From assembly GCA_024231975.1 (NCBI GenBank), contig JAAEQB010000064.1:62001-126000 (forward strand): DNA of 64,000 bases, read 5' to 3'. The notes under the pieces are model-generated. The model saw only the letters and a list, made by a program, of their open reading frames with translations. It made no database searches and was not told where the DNA came from. Below, piece after piece: positions 33,281 to 41,745 of this stretch. The translations under genes and the position numbers were made by a program. This DNA comes from Allobosea sp. (GTDB lineage: Bacteria; Pseudomonadota; Alphaproteobacteria; Rhizobiales; Beijerinckiaceae). Position 1 is the first letter of the stretch; each line of letters begins with the position of its first letter.

Positions 33281-34894
33281 TTACGCCGGCACCGAGATCG
33301 CCATGCCGTCGCGCTGCGGATCGGCACCGCCGGTAGCGAGCCCGTCCTCGATCTTGACGCCATGGAGCGCGGCGAAGGGATAGCTCTGGGCCGAGCGCTT
33401 GACGTCGTAGCCCTCGGCCTTGAGTTCGGCTTCGACGCTGCGGCGGATGCGATTGCTGATGTCGATCGAATTCGAGACGCCCATGACGCGCGGCGCCGCC
33501 ACCGCCTCCAGCATCGACATCTCGAAGTCGATGACGTTCATGATGCCCTGCGCCATGGCTGGGGCGATATAGCTGCCCCCCGGCGCGCCCATCACGATGA
33601 AAGGCTTGTCGCCCTTGAAGACGATGGTCGGCGCGGCCGAAGAGGAACGACGCTTGCCGGGTGCGATCGAGCCGGCGCGGCCGGGACGCGGGTCGAAGCG
33701 GCTCATCGTGCCGTTGTAGATGAAGCCGAGCCCCTCGGTGATCGCGCCGGACGGGCTGCCGAGCGTATGAGTGAGCGCCACCGCATTGCCGTGGCGGTCG
33801 ACGACGGTGACATGGGTAGTCTCGCGCGACGATGAGCGCTCTAGCCGCTTCACGTCGGCGCGCTCGCCGCGGCGGATGCTCTCGGCTTGGCTTGCCGCAT
33901 GCTCCTTCGAGATCAGGCGCTCGACCGGGACGTCGACATAAGCCGGGTCGCCCATGAACTGGTCCTTGTCGATGGTCATGCGCTTCATCGCTTCGGCCAG
34001 CAGGCGGACATGCTCGGCGCTGCCATGCGTGAGCGCGCCGATGTCGAAGGGCTCCAGCATATTGAGGATCTGCAGCATCGACATGCCGCTCGCCGGCGGC
34101 GGCGAGGTCGAGATGCGATGGCCGCGATAGGAGCCCCAGATCGGCTCGGCGACCGAGAGTTCATAGCGGGCGAGGTCCTCGCGCGAGATCAGTCCGCCAT
34201 GCGCCGCGAAGTCGGCGGCGATCTCCTGCGCGAGTTCGCCATGGTAGAACAGGTCGGCGCCGCCCTTCGCCAGCCGCTCCAGCGTATTGGCCATGTCGGC
34301 GTTGACGATGACGTCACCCGGGCGCTTGGCGCTGCCGTCGGGGCGGAAATAGAGCGTCTTGCCGGTCTTGCTGTAGCGCAGCTTGTCCGAGGTATTGACC
34401 TGGCCGGAGCCGCTCTGGTCCTGCGTCCAGAACCAGTGCATGTGCGGGCGCACCAGCACGCCCTCGCGCGCCTGCCTGATCGCCGGCGCCATGACGTCGG
34501 CCCAGTCCATCGTGCCGAAGCGCGAGAGCACGTAGTCATAGCCCTTGACGCTGCCGGGCGTGCAGACGGCGAGATGGCCGAACTCGTTGATGCCGCCTTC
34601 GAGCAGGAAGGCGAAGCCGTCGCGGGATTGGCCGCGCAATTTGTCGAGCCACATGTCCGGCTTGGCGGAATAAGAAGCGCGGGCGTAGAACTCGACGATC
34701 TCATGCACGCCCTTGCCGGGCATGTAGAGCTGCATCGAGCCGAAGCCGCCGATGCCCGACATCAGCGGATCGACGACCCCCTGCATGAAGGCGCAGGCGA
34801 TCGCCGCATCGATCGCATTGCCACCGCGCTCCAGCACCGCTGCGCCCGCTTCGACCGCTTCCGGTTGCGGGGCGACGATCATTCCGTTTTTCAT
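33281..34894 (-). CDS. Gamma-glutamyltransferase family protein 2
   Basis: A 537-residue Ntn-hydrolase precursor with ERGGNAIDAAIA (22-33), a central CTPGSVKGYDYV segment, and the autocleavage site Thr359 in ETTHVTVVD, followed by LTHTLGSPSGA. No secretion signal is evident; the chain starts MKNGMIVAPQPEAVEAG. It lies downstream of a peptide ABC importer on the same strand, separated by a type B palindrome. Hydrolysis of an imported gamma-glutamyl compound is the simplest reading, though separate transcription is possible. Confidence 0.86.
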   Translation of the reverse strand: MKNGMIVAPQPEAVEAGAAVLERGGNAIDAAIACAFMQGVVDPLMSGIGGFGSMQLYMPGKGVHEIVEFYARASYSAKPDMWLDKLRGQSRDGFAFLLEGGINEFGHLAVCTPGSVKGYDYVLSRFGTMDWADVMAPAIRQAREGVLVRPHMHWFWTQDQSGSGQVNTSDKLRYSKTGKTLYFRPDGSAKRPGDVIVNADMANTLERLAKGGADLFYHGELAQEIAADFAAHGGLISREDLARYELSVAEPIWGSYRGHRISTSPPPASGMSMLQILNMLEPFDIGALTHGSAEHVRLLAEAMKRMTIDKDQFMGDPAYVDVPVERLISKEHAASQAESIRRGERADVKRLERSSSRETTHVTVVDRHGNAVALTHTLGSPSGAITEGLGFIYNGTMSRFDPRPGRAGSIAPGKRRSSSAAPTIVFKGDKPFIVMGAPGGSYIAPAMAQGIMNVIDFEMSMLEAVAAPRVMGVSNSIDISNRIRRSVEAELKAEGYDVKRSAQSYPFAALHGVKIEDGLATGGADPQRDGMAISVPA

Positions 34895-34924
34895 GGCGAA
34901 GGCTCTTCAGTTCGCATTGCACGT

Positions 34925-35020
34925 CCCGTCATGGTCGGGCTTGTCCCGACCATCCACGTCTTTGCTGCTCGAGGGCGTGTTCAAGACGTGGATGCTCGGC
35001 ACGAGGCCGAGCATGACGGC
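34925..35020. repeat. Intergenic palindromic element, type B copy 2
   Basis: Three nested or adjacent hairpins: ATGGTCGGG/CCCGACCAT (34931-34953), CCACGTCTT/AAGACGTGG (34953-34992) and ATGCTCGGC/GCCGAGCAT (34992-35014). The ends CCGTCAT and ATGACGG are inverted copies. It lies between the fused ATPase gene and gamma-glutamyltransferase 2 and could separate their transcripts. Confidence 0.8.
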
Positions 35021-35025
35021 TTTCG

Positions 35026-36678
35026 TCACGCCTTCTCCGGCTCTGCCAGTCGCCAGAACAGGCGCACGCCGCCGTCTCCCGTGCTTTCGAGGCCCGGGAC
35101 GGCTGCGAGGAGCTTTCTCGTGTAGTCGTGCTGGGGATTGTCGAAGATCTGGTCCCTGGTGCCCTCCTCGACGATGCGGCCGTCCTGCATGACCACGACG
35201 CGGTCGGAGACCTGCTCGACCACACCGAGATCATGGCTGATGAACAGGCAGGAGAAGCCGTGCTTTTTCTGCAGCTCCGCGAAGAGCTCCAGCACTTGCG
35301 CCCGCACGGTGACGTCGAGGGCCGAGACCGGTTCGTCGGCGATGACGAAGCTCGGGCGGCGGATGATGGCGCGGGCGATGGCGACGCGCTGGCGCTGGCC
35401 GCCGGAAAGCTCGTGCGGATAACGCTCGGCGAAGCCGTCGCCGAGGCCGACCTCGCTCAGCACCTCCTGCAGGCGCGCCTTCTTCTCGGCCGCGCCTATG
35501 CCTTTCACCAGGCGCAGGGGCTCAGCGACGAGCTCGCCGATGGTCATGCGCGGGTCGAGCGAGGAATAGGGGTCCTGGAAGACCATCTGGCAGTTCAGCC
35601 GATAGTCCCACCATGCGGCGTCGCTCTTGGCGATCGGCTTGCCGTTGAAGCGGATCTCGCCGCCGCTCGGCTTGAGCAGGCCGGCGATGGCATGGCCGAG
35701 CGTGGTCTTGCCCGAGCCGGAGCCGCCGACGACAGAGACGACCTCGCCGGGCTTCACATTGAGGCTGATGCCGTGCAGTGCCCGCTTGCCCTGCTCCTTG
35801 CGGAAGAAGCCCTGGCGGCCGCCATAGTCGACGACGAGGTCATCGACCGACACCAGCGGCGTCGCCGCCTCCGGCAGCTCGCGGGCCGGCTCGCGATGCG
35901 GCATCGCGGCGAGGAGCTTGCGGGTATAGGGGTGCTGCGGCCGGGCTAGGATGTCTTCGCTCCTGCCCTGCTCGACGACGTCACCCTGGCACATCACGAC
36001 GATGCGGCTGCAATAGCGCGCGACCATGCCGAGATCATGCGAGATCAGCAGCACGGCGGTGTTGTTGGCCTGGGTCAGGTCGACCATCAGCTCCATGACG
36101 TCGCGCTGGACGACGGCGTCGAGCGCCGTGGTCGGTTCGTCGGCAAGGAGCAGGGCCGGCTTCAGCAGCATCACCGACGCCAGCATGATGCGCTGGCGCA
36201 TGCCGCCGGAATACTGGTGCGGATAGGCGTTGAAGGCGCCTTCGGGATCGCGGATGCCGACGCGGCGGAGCATGTCGAGGATGAGCTCGCGCCGGCCGGC
36301 GGCGTCGAGCTTGCGGTGCAGCGCGAGGCCCTCCTCGAGCTGGCGCCCGATCAGCATGGACGGGTTGAGCGAGGTCATCGGCTCCTGGAAGACCATGCCG
36401 ACCTTGGCGCCGCGGATCGTCCGCAGGCGCTTGGGGGCCATGGTCGTGACCTCCTCGCCGTCGAAACGGATCGAGCCGGAGATCAGGCGCACCGCCGGCG
36501 GAATGAAGCCCATCACGGCGCGGGCCGCGAGCGTCTTGCCCGAGCCGGATTCGCCGACGATGCCGACGATCTCGCCGGGCGAGACGCAGAAGCTGACATC
36601 GTTGACGACGGTGCGGCCGGAGGCGCCGATCCTGAGCGTGAGGCCGTCGACCTCCAGTAAGGGCTTGGTGGAGGTCAT
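35026..36678 (-). CDS. Peptide ABC transporter ATP-binding protein, fused DppD-DppF type
   Basis: A 550-residue protein with two complete ATPase modules in one chain. Module 1 has Walker A GESGSGKT (42-49), signature YSGGMRQR (about 156-163) and Walker B LLLADEP; module 2 has Walker A GGSGSGKT (318-325), signature LSGGQRQRVAIARA and FVIADEP. Each ends with the HPYTRKLL-type segment of oligopeptide importers. The fusion replaces the usual DppD/DppF heterodimer. ATG 36678 overlaps the permease stop (ATGA). It energises the permeases at 36675-38434. Confidence 0.92.
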   Translation of the reverse strand: MTSTKPLLEVDGLTLRIGASGRTVVNDVSFCVSPGEIVGIVGESGSGKTLAARAVMGFIPPAVRLISGSIRFDGEEVTTMAPKRLRTIRGAKVGMVFQEPMTSLNPSMLIGRQLEEGLALHRKLDAAGRRELILDMLRRVGIRDPEGAFNAYPHQYSGGMRQRIMLASVMLLKPALLLADEPTTALDAVVQRDVMELMVDLTQANNTAVLLISHDLGMVARYCSRIVVMCQGDVVEQGRSEDILARPQHPYTRKLLAAMPHREPARELPEAATPLVSVDDLVVDYGGRQGFFRKEQGKRALHGISLNVKPGEVVSVVGGSGSGKTTLGHAIAGLLKPSGGEIRFNGKPIAKSDAAWWDYRLNCQMVFQDPYSSLDPRMTIGELVAEPLRLVKGIGAAEKKARLQEVLSEVGLGDGFAERYPHELSGGQRQRVAIARAIIRRPSFVIADEPVSALDVTVRAQVLELFAELQKKHGFSCLFISHDLGVVEQVSDRVVVMQDGRIVEEGTRDQIFDNPQHDYTRKLLAAVPGLESTGDGGVRLFWRLAEPEKA

Positions 36679-37493
36679 CGCGCACCCCTCATCCGCGGGT
36701 CGAGCTTGTCGCGCAGGGCGTCGCCGAGCAGGTTGATGCCGAGCAGGGTCAGCGAGATGCACAGGCCCGGGAAGATGCCGAGCCAGACGGCCTGACCGAT
36801 ATAAGGCCGCGAGCCTGCCAGCATGTTGCCCCAGGTCGGAGCCGGTGGCGGCACGCCGAGGCCGAGGAAGGAGAGTGAGCTCTCGGCCAGCAGCACCCAG
36901 CCGAACATCGAGGTCGCCAATACAGTCAGCGGTGCGATGCAGTTCGGCAGGATGTGGCGGGCCATGGTGAAGCCCTCGGAATTGCCCATCACCCGCGAGG
37001 CCGAGATGAATTCGCGCTCGCGCAGCGACAGCACGGTGCCGCGCACGATGCGGGCGACAGAGGGCGCATAGGCGATGCCGAGCGCCAGGATGATGCCGTA
37101 TTTGTTGGCGCCGACCACGGCGAGCAGCCCGAGCGCCAGCAGGATGCCGGGGAAGGCGAGCAGCGCGTCGTTGAAGGCCATGATGGTGCGGTCGACCCAG
37201 CCGCGGACATAGCCTGAGAACAGGCCGATCACCGTCCCGAGCGACACCGCCAGCGCGACCGTCAGCAGGCTGATCCAGACCGATGTGGCGGCGCCCGCCA
37301 TCAGCCGCGAGAGCACGTCGCGGCCGAATTCGTCGGTGCCGAGCCAGTGCATGGCCGAAGGGGCTGCGAGCTTGGCGCGGAAGGAGAGCCGCAAGGGGTC
37401 GTAGGGCGTCCAGAGCGCGCTGACCGCGGCGACGATGCCGAGGAAGCCGATCAGCGTGCCGCCGACCATAGCATTGGGAGCGGGAAGCTTCAT
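36675..37493 (-). CDS. Peptide ABC transporter permease, DppC type
   Basis: A 272-residue inner-membrane protein with an N-terminal helix, the extracytoplasmic HWLGTDEFGRDVLSRL motif (about residues 49-64) typical of DppC/OppC, and an EAA loop around REFISASRVMGNSEGFTMARHILPN (about 160-184). ATG 37493 overlaps the DppB stop by 4 bp, and its own stop overlaps the ATPase start. It pairs with the DppB-type permease to form the channel. Confidence 0.9.
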   Translation of the reverse strand: MKLPAPNAMVGGTLIGFLGIVAAVSALWTPYDPLRLSFRAKLAAPSAMHWLGTDEFGRDVLSRLMAGAATSVWISLLTVALAVSLGTVIGLFSGYVRGWVDRTIMAFNDALLAFPGILLALGLLAVVGANKYGIILALGIAYAPSVARIVRGTVLSLREREFISASRVMGNSEGFTMARHILPNCIAPLTVLATSMFGWVLLAESSLSFLGLGVPPPAPTWGNMLAGSRPYIGQAVWLGIFPGLCISLTLLGINLLGDALRDKLDPRMRGAR

Positions 37494-38434
37494 TGCGCGC
37501 TCACCCTCGGATCGAAGATCGGATAGCAGAGGTCGATCACGAGATTGACCAGCACATAGGTGAAGGCGACGAAGAGCATGCAGCCCTGGATCACCGGATA
37601 GTCGCGGGCGAAGATCGAATCGACGAGAAGGCGGCCCAAACCGGGGATGGTGAAGACCGTCTCGACCACCGCGATGCCGCCCAAGAGATTGCCGAGCACG
37701 AGTCCGATCAGCGTCCAGGTCGGCCCGAAGGCGTTCTTGAAGGCGTGATTCCAGAGCACGGCGCTCTCGGTCAGGCCCTTGGCCCTGGCATGGGTGATGT
37801 AGTCGAGCCGCAGCACCTCCAGCGTCGAGGCGCGGGCCATGCGCAGGATCACGCCGATCTCGTGCAGGAACAGCGTCATGATCGGCATGATCAGATAGAG
37901 GATGCCGGCGACGGGGTTGTCGGCGATCGATACGTAGCCGACGACCGGCAGCCATTCGAGCTTGAGCCCGAAGAAGAGCAGCAAGAGCAGGCCGAGCCAG
38001 AACGTCGGGATCGAGAGCAGTAGCGTCGCGACGGCGACGAGGCTGAGGTCGAGCGATGAATCCTGTTTCCAGGCGGCAAGCACGCCGGCCGGCACGGCGA
38101 CGAGGCTGGCGAGCGCGACCGCGACCAGCACGATCTGGGCCGAGATCCAAAAGCGCTGCAGGATCAGCGGCAGCACCGCCTGCTGCGAATTGATCGACTG
38201 GCCGAGATCGCCCTTGAGCAGGTTGCCGAACCAGATGCCGAACTGGACCGGCAGGCTCTGGTCGAGGCCGAGCCTGGCCTGCAGATCAGCGATCGAGGCC
38301 GGGGTCGCCAGGTCCCCCAGCATCAAAGAGGCCGGGTCGCCCGGGATCAGCCGGATCAATGCGAAGACCGAGACCGACACGATCAGCAGTGTCGGCACGG
38401 ACATGAGGATGCGCGTCAGCGCGAAGCGCAGCAT
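37490..38434 (-). CDS. Peptide ABC transporter permease, DppB type
   Basis: A 314-residue permease with about six helices. The N-terminus MLRFALTRILMSVPTLLIVS is the usual first helix. DLGQSINSQQAVLPLI and the EAA loop VLRLDYITHARAKGLTESAVLWNHAFKN (about residues 208-235) are visible, followed by GIAVVETVFTIPGLGRLLVDSI. It lies 34 bp after the binding-protein gene in the same operon. Confidence 0.9.
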   Translation of the reverse strand: MLRFALTRILMSVPTLLIVSVSVFALIRLIPGDPASLMLGDLATPASIADLQARLGLDQSLPVQFGIWFGNLLKGDLGQSINSQQAVLPLILQRFWISAQIVLVAVALASLVAVPAGVLAAWKQDSSLDLSLVAVATLLLSIPTFWLGLLLLLFFGLKLEWLPVVGYVSIADNPVAGILYLIMPIMTLFLHEIGVILRMARASTLEVLRLDYITHARAKGLTESAVLWNHAFKNAFGPTWTLIGLVLGNLLGGIAVVETVFTIPGLGRLLVDSIFARDYPVIQGCMLFVAFTYVLVNLVIDLCYPIFDPRVSAQ

Positions 38435-38468
38435 CGGTTTCCTCCCGGATGCGCGGTGGCAGGCGGCG

Positions 38469-40013
38469 TCAGTTCGCCAGCGTCACTTCCCACATGCGCA
38501 GCTTCGATTGCCACGGCTTGAACCCCTGGACGCGCTTGGCATGGGCAATGATGTCGAGGCCATTGAAGGCGAAGATCATCGGGACTTCGTCGATGACGCG
38601 CTTGTGCAGTTCGTCGACGATCGCCTGGCGCTCGGCCCGGTCGGAGGTGACGTAGAGCTTGTCGATCTGCTTCTGCGCTTCCGGATTGTCCCAGGTCTTG
38701 CGCGGCTGCTTGTCCTTCGGCCCCGAGAACTGCTCGAAGGCGATGGCGGGGTCGAAGCGGGCCGAGAAGGAGAAGGACTGCATCTGGTAGTTGCCCTTGT
38801 TGTAGCGATCCAATTGGGTCGCCCAGTCGAGCACCTCGATCTCGGCGTTGACGCCGACGGCCTGCAGCATCTGCTGCGCCACCACCGCGGCCGGGAAGCT
38901 CGGCACGGTCGGGCGCTTGTTGGCGAGGATCACGATCTTCTCGCCCTTGTAGCCGGCTTCCTGCAGCAGCTTCTTGGCGCGGGCGGGATCGAAGGAGAGG
39001 CCCTTTTTCTCGACCTCGCCGAAATAGCTCGAGCCGGAATAGATCGGCGAAGTGTTGGGCTTGCCGAGGTCGTTGTAGAAGGAGGCGACGATCTCATCCA
39101 TGTCGAGCGAGGCGGCGATCGCCTGGCGCAGCTTCTGGTTGCCCATCACCGCGTCCTTGACCTGGATCAGGAAGACGTGCCTGACGGCATTAGGCTCGGC
39201 AGCGACCGCGAGCTTCGGGTTCTTCTTCAGTTCGGCCGCGTCGCTTGGCAGGATCTCGGCCATGTCGAGCGCGCCGGAGACCAGGCCGGCCTTCACCGTG
39301 GCCGGGTCCTTGACGATCAGGAACTTGACGTCCTTGAGCAGTGGGCGTTTGGAGCCGACATAGCCGTCGGCCTTGCCGCCGTCCTTCGGAGATTTGTAGC
39401 CCTCGAAGGCGGTCATGGTGAAATACTCGCCGCGCTTCCACTCGCCGAACTTGTAGGGGCCGGTGCCGATCGGCTTGTCCCAGCTACCGTCGGCCTTGAC
39501 CGAATCCTTGTGCAGGATCGCAGTCATCGCGCAGTCGGTGCGAGCGAGCGTGTCGAGGAAGAGCGCGTTCGGCTTGTCGATCTGCATCACCACGGTGCGG
39601 GCATCGGGCGCCGTTACCGACTCGACTTTCAGGCCCGAACGCCCGTCGAATTCCGAGGTGCAGCGCCAGTCGGTCTTCGGATCCATGTAGCGGTTCCAGC
39701 TCCACAGCACGTCGGCCGAGGAGAGCTCGGCGCCGTTGTGGAACTTGACGCCCTGGCGCAGCGTGAAGGTGTAGGTCTTGCCGTCGGCCGAGAGGTCGAC
39801 CTTCTCGGCGAGCAGCGGCGTCGCGACGCCACCCTCATTGTAGCCGACCAGGCCCTCGACCAGCTGCAGCGCGAAATCGTCGGTGTTGTCGTCGCGATTG
39901 ACGCCGGGATTGTTGCTGCGGATATCGGCGGCAACCGCCACCGTGACGGACTGGGCTGCGGCAGGGCTGGCGAATGCCAGCACAGCGAAGGCGGAAGCGA
40001 GCAGACGGTTCAT
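38469..40013 (-). CDS. Peptide ABC transporter substrate-binding protein (SBP family 5), copy 1
   Basis: A 514-residue periplasmic protein with signal MNRLLASAFAVLAFASPAAAQ. The mature start VTVAVAADIRSNNPGVNRDDNTD is unusual and shared with the paralogue at 41742-43295. Later SBP-5 motifs include GVKFHNGAELSSADVLWSWN and PIGTGPYKFGEWKRGEYF. ATG 40013 has AAGGGG a few bases upstream and is preferred over a TTG two codons earlier. It heads the transport part of the operon between the esterase and the permeases. The two paralogues are alike over their whole length, so they probably bind related ligands. Confidence 0.9.
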   Translation of the reverse strand: MNRLLASAFAVLAFASPAAAQSVTVAVAADIRSNNPGVNRDDNTDDFALQLVEGLVGYNEGGVATPLLAEKVDLSADGKTYTFTLRQGVKFHNGAELSSADVLWSWNRYMDPKTDWRCTSEFDGRSGLKVESVTAPDARTVVMQIDKPNALFLDTLARTDCAMTAILHKDSVKADGSWDKPIGTGPYKFGEWKRGEYFTMTAFEGYKSPKDGGKADGYVGSKRPLLKDVKFLIVKDPATVKAGLVSGALDMAEILPSDAAELKKNPKLAVAAEPNAVRHVFLIQVKDAVMGNQKLRQAIAASLDMDEIVASFYNDLGKPNTSPIYSGSSYFGEVEKKGLSFDPARAKKLLQEAGYKGEKIVILANKRPTVPSFPAAVVAQQMLQAVGVNAEIEVLDWATQLDRYNKGNYQMQSFSFSARFDPAIAFEQFSGPKDKQPRKTWDNPEAQKQIDKLYVTSDRAERQAIVDELHKRVIDEVPMIFAFNGLDIIAHAKRVQGFKPWQSKLRMWEVTLAN

Positions 40014-40060
40014 CGGCAATTCCCCTTGTTGTCTTGTCGTTGTGCTTGCGTTCGTTGGCC

Positions 40061-40945
40061 TCAGGCCGCCCGTGCCGCGCCGGATCGGCGCTTGGCGAGC
40101 GCCTCGGCAAAGAAGTCCTCGACCCGCGAGACGGCCTTCAGCCCGTCATGCGGCATGTTCGGCACCAGATCGAAGCGCACGTTGATGCCGTGCTCCTCGA
40201 AATTGCGACGCAGGCTGTCGAGCCGCTCCGGCCGGTTCGTGCCGGCACGGTTGGCATCCGGCATCCAGCTGCGATCGCCGGGCTTGTGGGTGATCTCCCA
40301 GGTTTCGAGATCGGCGGCGCCGACGATCATCTGGACCGCGACCTTGCGCATCGCCTCGACATCGGGGGCCGTACCGAAGAGCTCGGCCATGTTGCGGGTG
40401 CCGACCCACCAGTCGCGCGTCGGGTCGAGCAGCGTCACCGAGCCCGGCGCGCCGATCGAGGCGGCCCAGAGCTTCTGGGGCTGCAGCATCAGGAAACGGT
40501 GGGTGAAATGGCCGCCGCCGGAATAGCCGAACAGGGCGAAACGGTCGAAGCGCAGGCCGTAATGCTGGGCGACCTCCTCGACCATGGCGAGCAGGATGTG
40601 GTCGTAGCGGACCTCCTTCTCGACCATGTATTTGAAGCCGTTGCGGTTGCCGTCGCCCATCACGCCGATCGGGAAGAGCGGGGCGAGGATGACGCAGTTG
40701 TTCCAGCGGCCGAAGGCCTCGAAGGCGTCGCGATAGCCGGTGAAGCCGCGGCCGGTGCCGTGCATGGTGACGACGAGCTCGGGCGCCTGTCCCCCCTTGC
40801 CGAGGCTCTTCGGCACATAGAGGCAATAGCTGAAGCGCGGATCGGCCTTGCAGGCGATCACCGGGGTCGGCCCGAGATCGTAGAGCGCGCGGGCGATCGC
40901 CGCCGCGTCGTCCTGCTTGGCGGGCTTTGCGGCGGGAGCGGTCAT
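40061..40945 (-). CDS. Alpha/beta-hydrolase (esterase/PHB-depolymerase-like)
   Basis: A 294-residue alpha/beta-hydrolase. The oxyanion-hole sequence VVTMHGTGRG (59-68), nucleophile elbow GYSGGG with Ser142, and a C-terminal His in NMPHDG (about residue 266) make up the expected active site. No signal peptide is seen. It is the first gene of the minus-strand operon, followed by the peptide-type binding protein and permeases, and is divergent from a GntR regulator. It likely hydrolyses an ester, thioester or amide in the imported compound. Substrate unknown. Confidence 0.78.
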   Translation of the reverse strand: MTAPAAKPAKQDDAAAIARALYDLGPTPVIACKADPRFSYCLYVPKSLGKGGQAPELVVTMHGTGRGFTGYRDAFEAFGRWNNCVILAPLFPIGVMGDGNRNGFKYMVEKEVRYDHILLAMVEEVAQHYGLRFDRFALFGYSGGGHFTHRFLMLQPQKLWAASIGAPGSVTLLDPTRDWWVGTRNMAELFGTAPDVEAMRKVAVQMIVGAADLETWEITHKPGDRSWMPDANRAGTNRPERLDSLRRNFEEHGINVRFDLVPNMPHDGLKAVSRVEDFFAEALAKRRSGAARAA

Positions 40946-40970
40946 GCGGCGTTTCCTGATTGGCTATAAG

Positions 40971-40982
40971 ATTGGCGCCAAT
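40971..40982. promoter_or_regulatory. Perfect 12-bp palindrome between esterase operon and GntR gene
   Basis: ATTGGCGCCAAT lies 25 bp upstream of the esterase ATG, in the 152-bp divergent gap. A second looser symmetry, GCGCGCAAACTGTGCGCG, lies near 41030-41050. Either could be the operator of the GntR protein encoded at 41098-41745. Confidence 0.45.
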
Positions 40983-41097
40983 TTTGTTGCATGATACGAT
41001 CGAGGCCGCAAGCCGGATTCGGACGGCGCGCGCAAACTGTGCGCGAGAGCGTTCGGATCAGTTCACAAGCATCGCGCGAATGCTCTAGAGACCCGTC

Positions 41098-41745
41098 ATG
41101 GCCACCCGTCCAAAAACCCGCCAGCGTGCCAAGGGCGAACTCGCCAACGAGATCGCCCAGGCGATTCATGTCCGCGCCTATCGGCCGGGCGAATGGCTGC
41201 GGCAGATCGATCTGGAGGAGGCGTTCCAGGCGACGCGCTTCGACGTCCGCACCGCGCTCGACGAGCTGGCCGTGCGCAAGGCGATCGAGCATGTGCCCAA
41301 TCGCGGCTACCGGGTGACCGAGATCGATCTCGCCACCTCCCGCGCCATTCGCGACACCCGCATCATCCTGGAAAGCGCCGCGGTCCGTCTGGTGATCGGC
41401 AGGCTGGATGACGAGGCCATTGCCCGGCTCGATGCGCTCGCCCATGAGTTCAGCGAGGCGGTGCGCAGCGGGACGCGTCCGCAGCAGAGCGAGATCAACC
41501 GCGCCTTCCATAGCCTGATCTATGCCCATTGCGGCAATCCGGTGCTGGTCGAGACGATCTGGAGCCTGCGCGACCGCTCGCGCGGCTCGGCGGTGACGGT
41601 CTGGGCCTCGCATCAGGCTCTGCTCGCCAGCGATGCCGACCACCACGCCATGGTCGCGGCGATCCGCGCCGGGGATGGCGAGCGTCTTGCCGAGCTCACC
41701 AGCCACCACATCATCAAGGACCTCGCCGAAGTGGGCGCGGCCTAG
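41098..41745 (+). CDS. GntR family transcriptional regulator (FCD domain)
   Basis: A 215-residue regulator with an N-terminal winged helix (about residues 12-76, RQIDLEEAFQATRFDVRTALDEL, wing VPNRGYRV) and an FCD ligand domain (about 82-205) with metal-ligand candidates in NRAFHSLIY and TSHHIIKDL. Divergent from the esterase/peptide-importer operon, it is the likely repressor of that operon. Its TAG stop is interleaved with the TAG stop of the convergent binding-protein gene in the tetranucleotide CTAG. Confidence 0.87.
   Translation: MATRPKTRQRAKGELANEIAQAIHVRAYRPGEWLRQIDLEEAFQATRFDVRTALDELAVRKAIEHVPNRGYRVTEIDLATSRAIRDTRIILESAAVRLVIGRLDDEAIARLDALAHEFSEAVRSGTRPQQSEINRAFHSLIYAHCGNPVLVETIWSLRDRSRGSAVTVWASHQALLASDADHHAMVAAIRAGDGERLAELTSHHIIKDLAEVGAA

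Noticed and set aside
37962..40526. 854-codon open frame on the plus strand
   Set aside because: It is antisense to a DppB permease, an SBP family-5 gene and the esterase; composition is repetitive Gly/Arg/Asp/Val without a recognisable domain.
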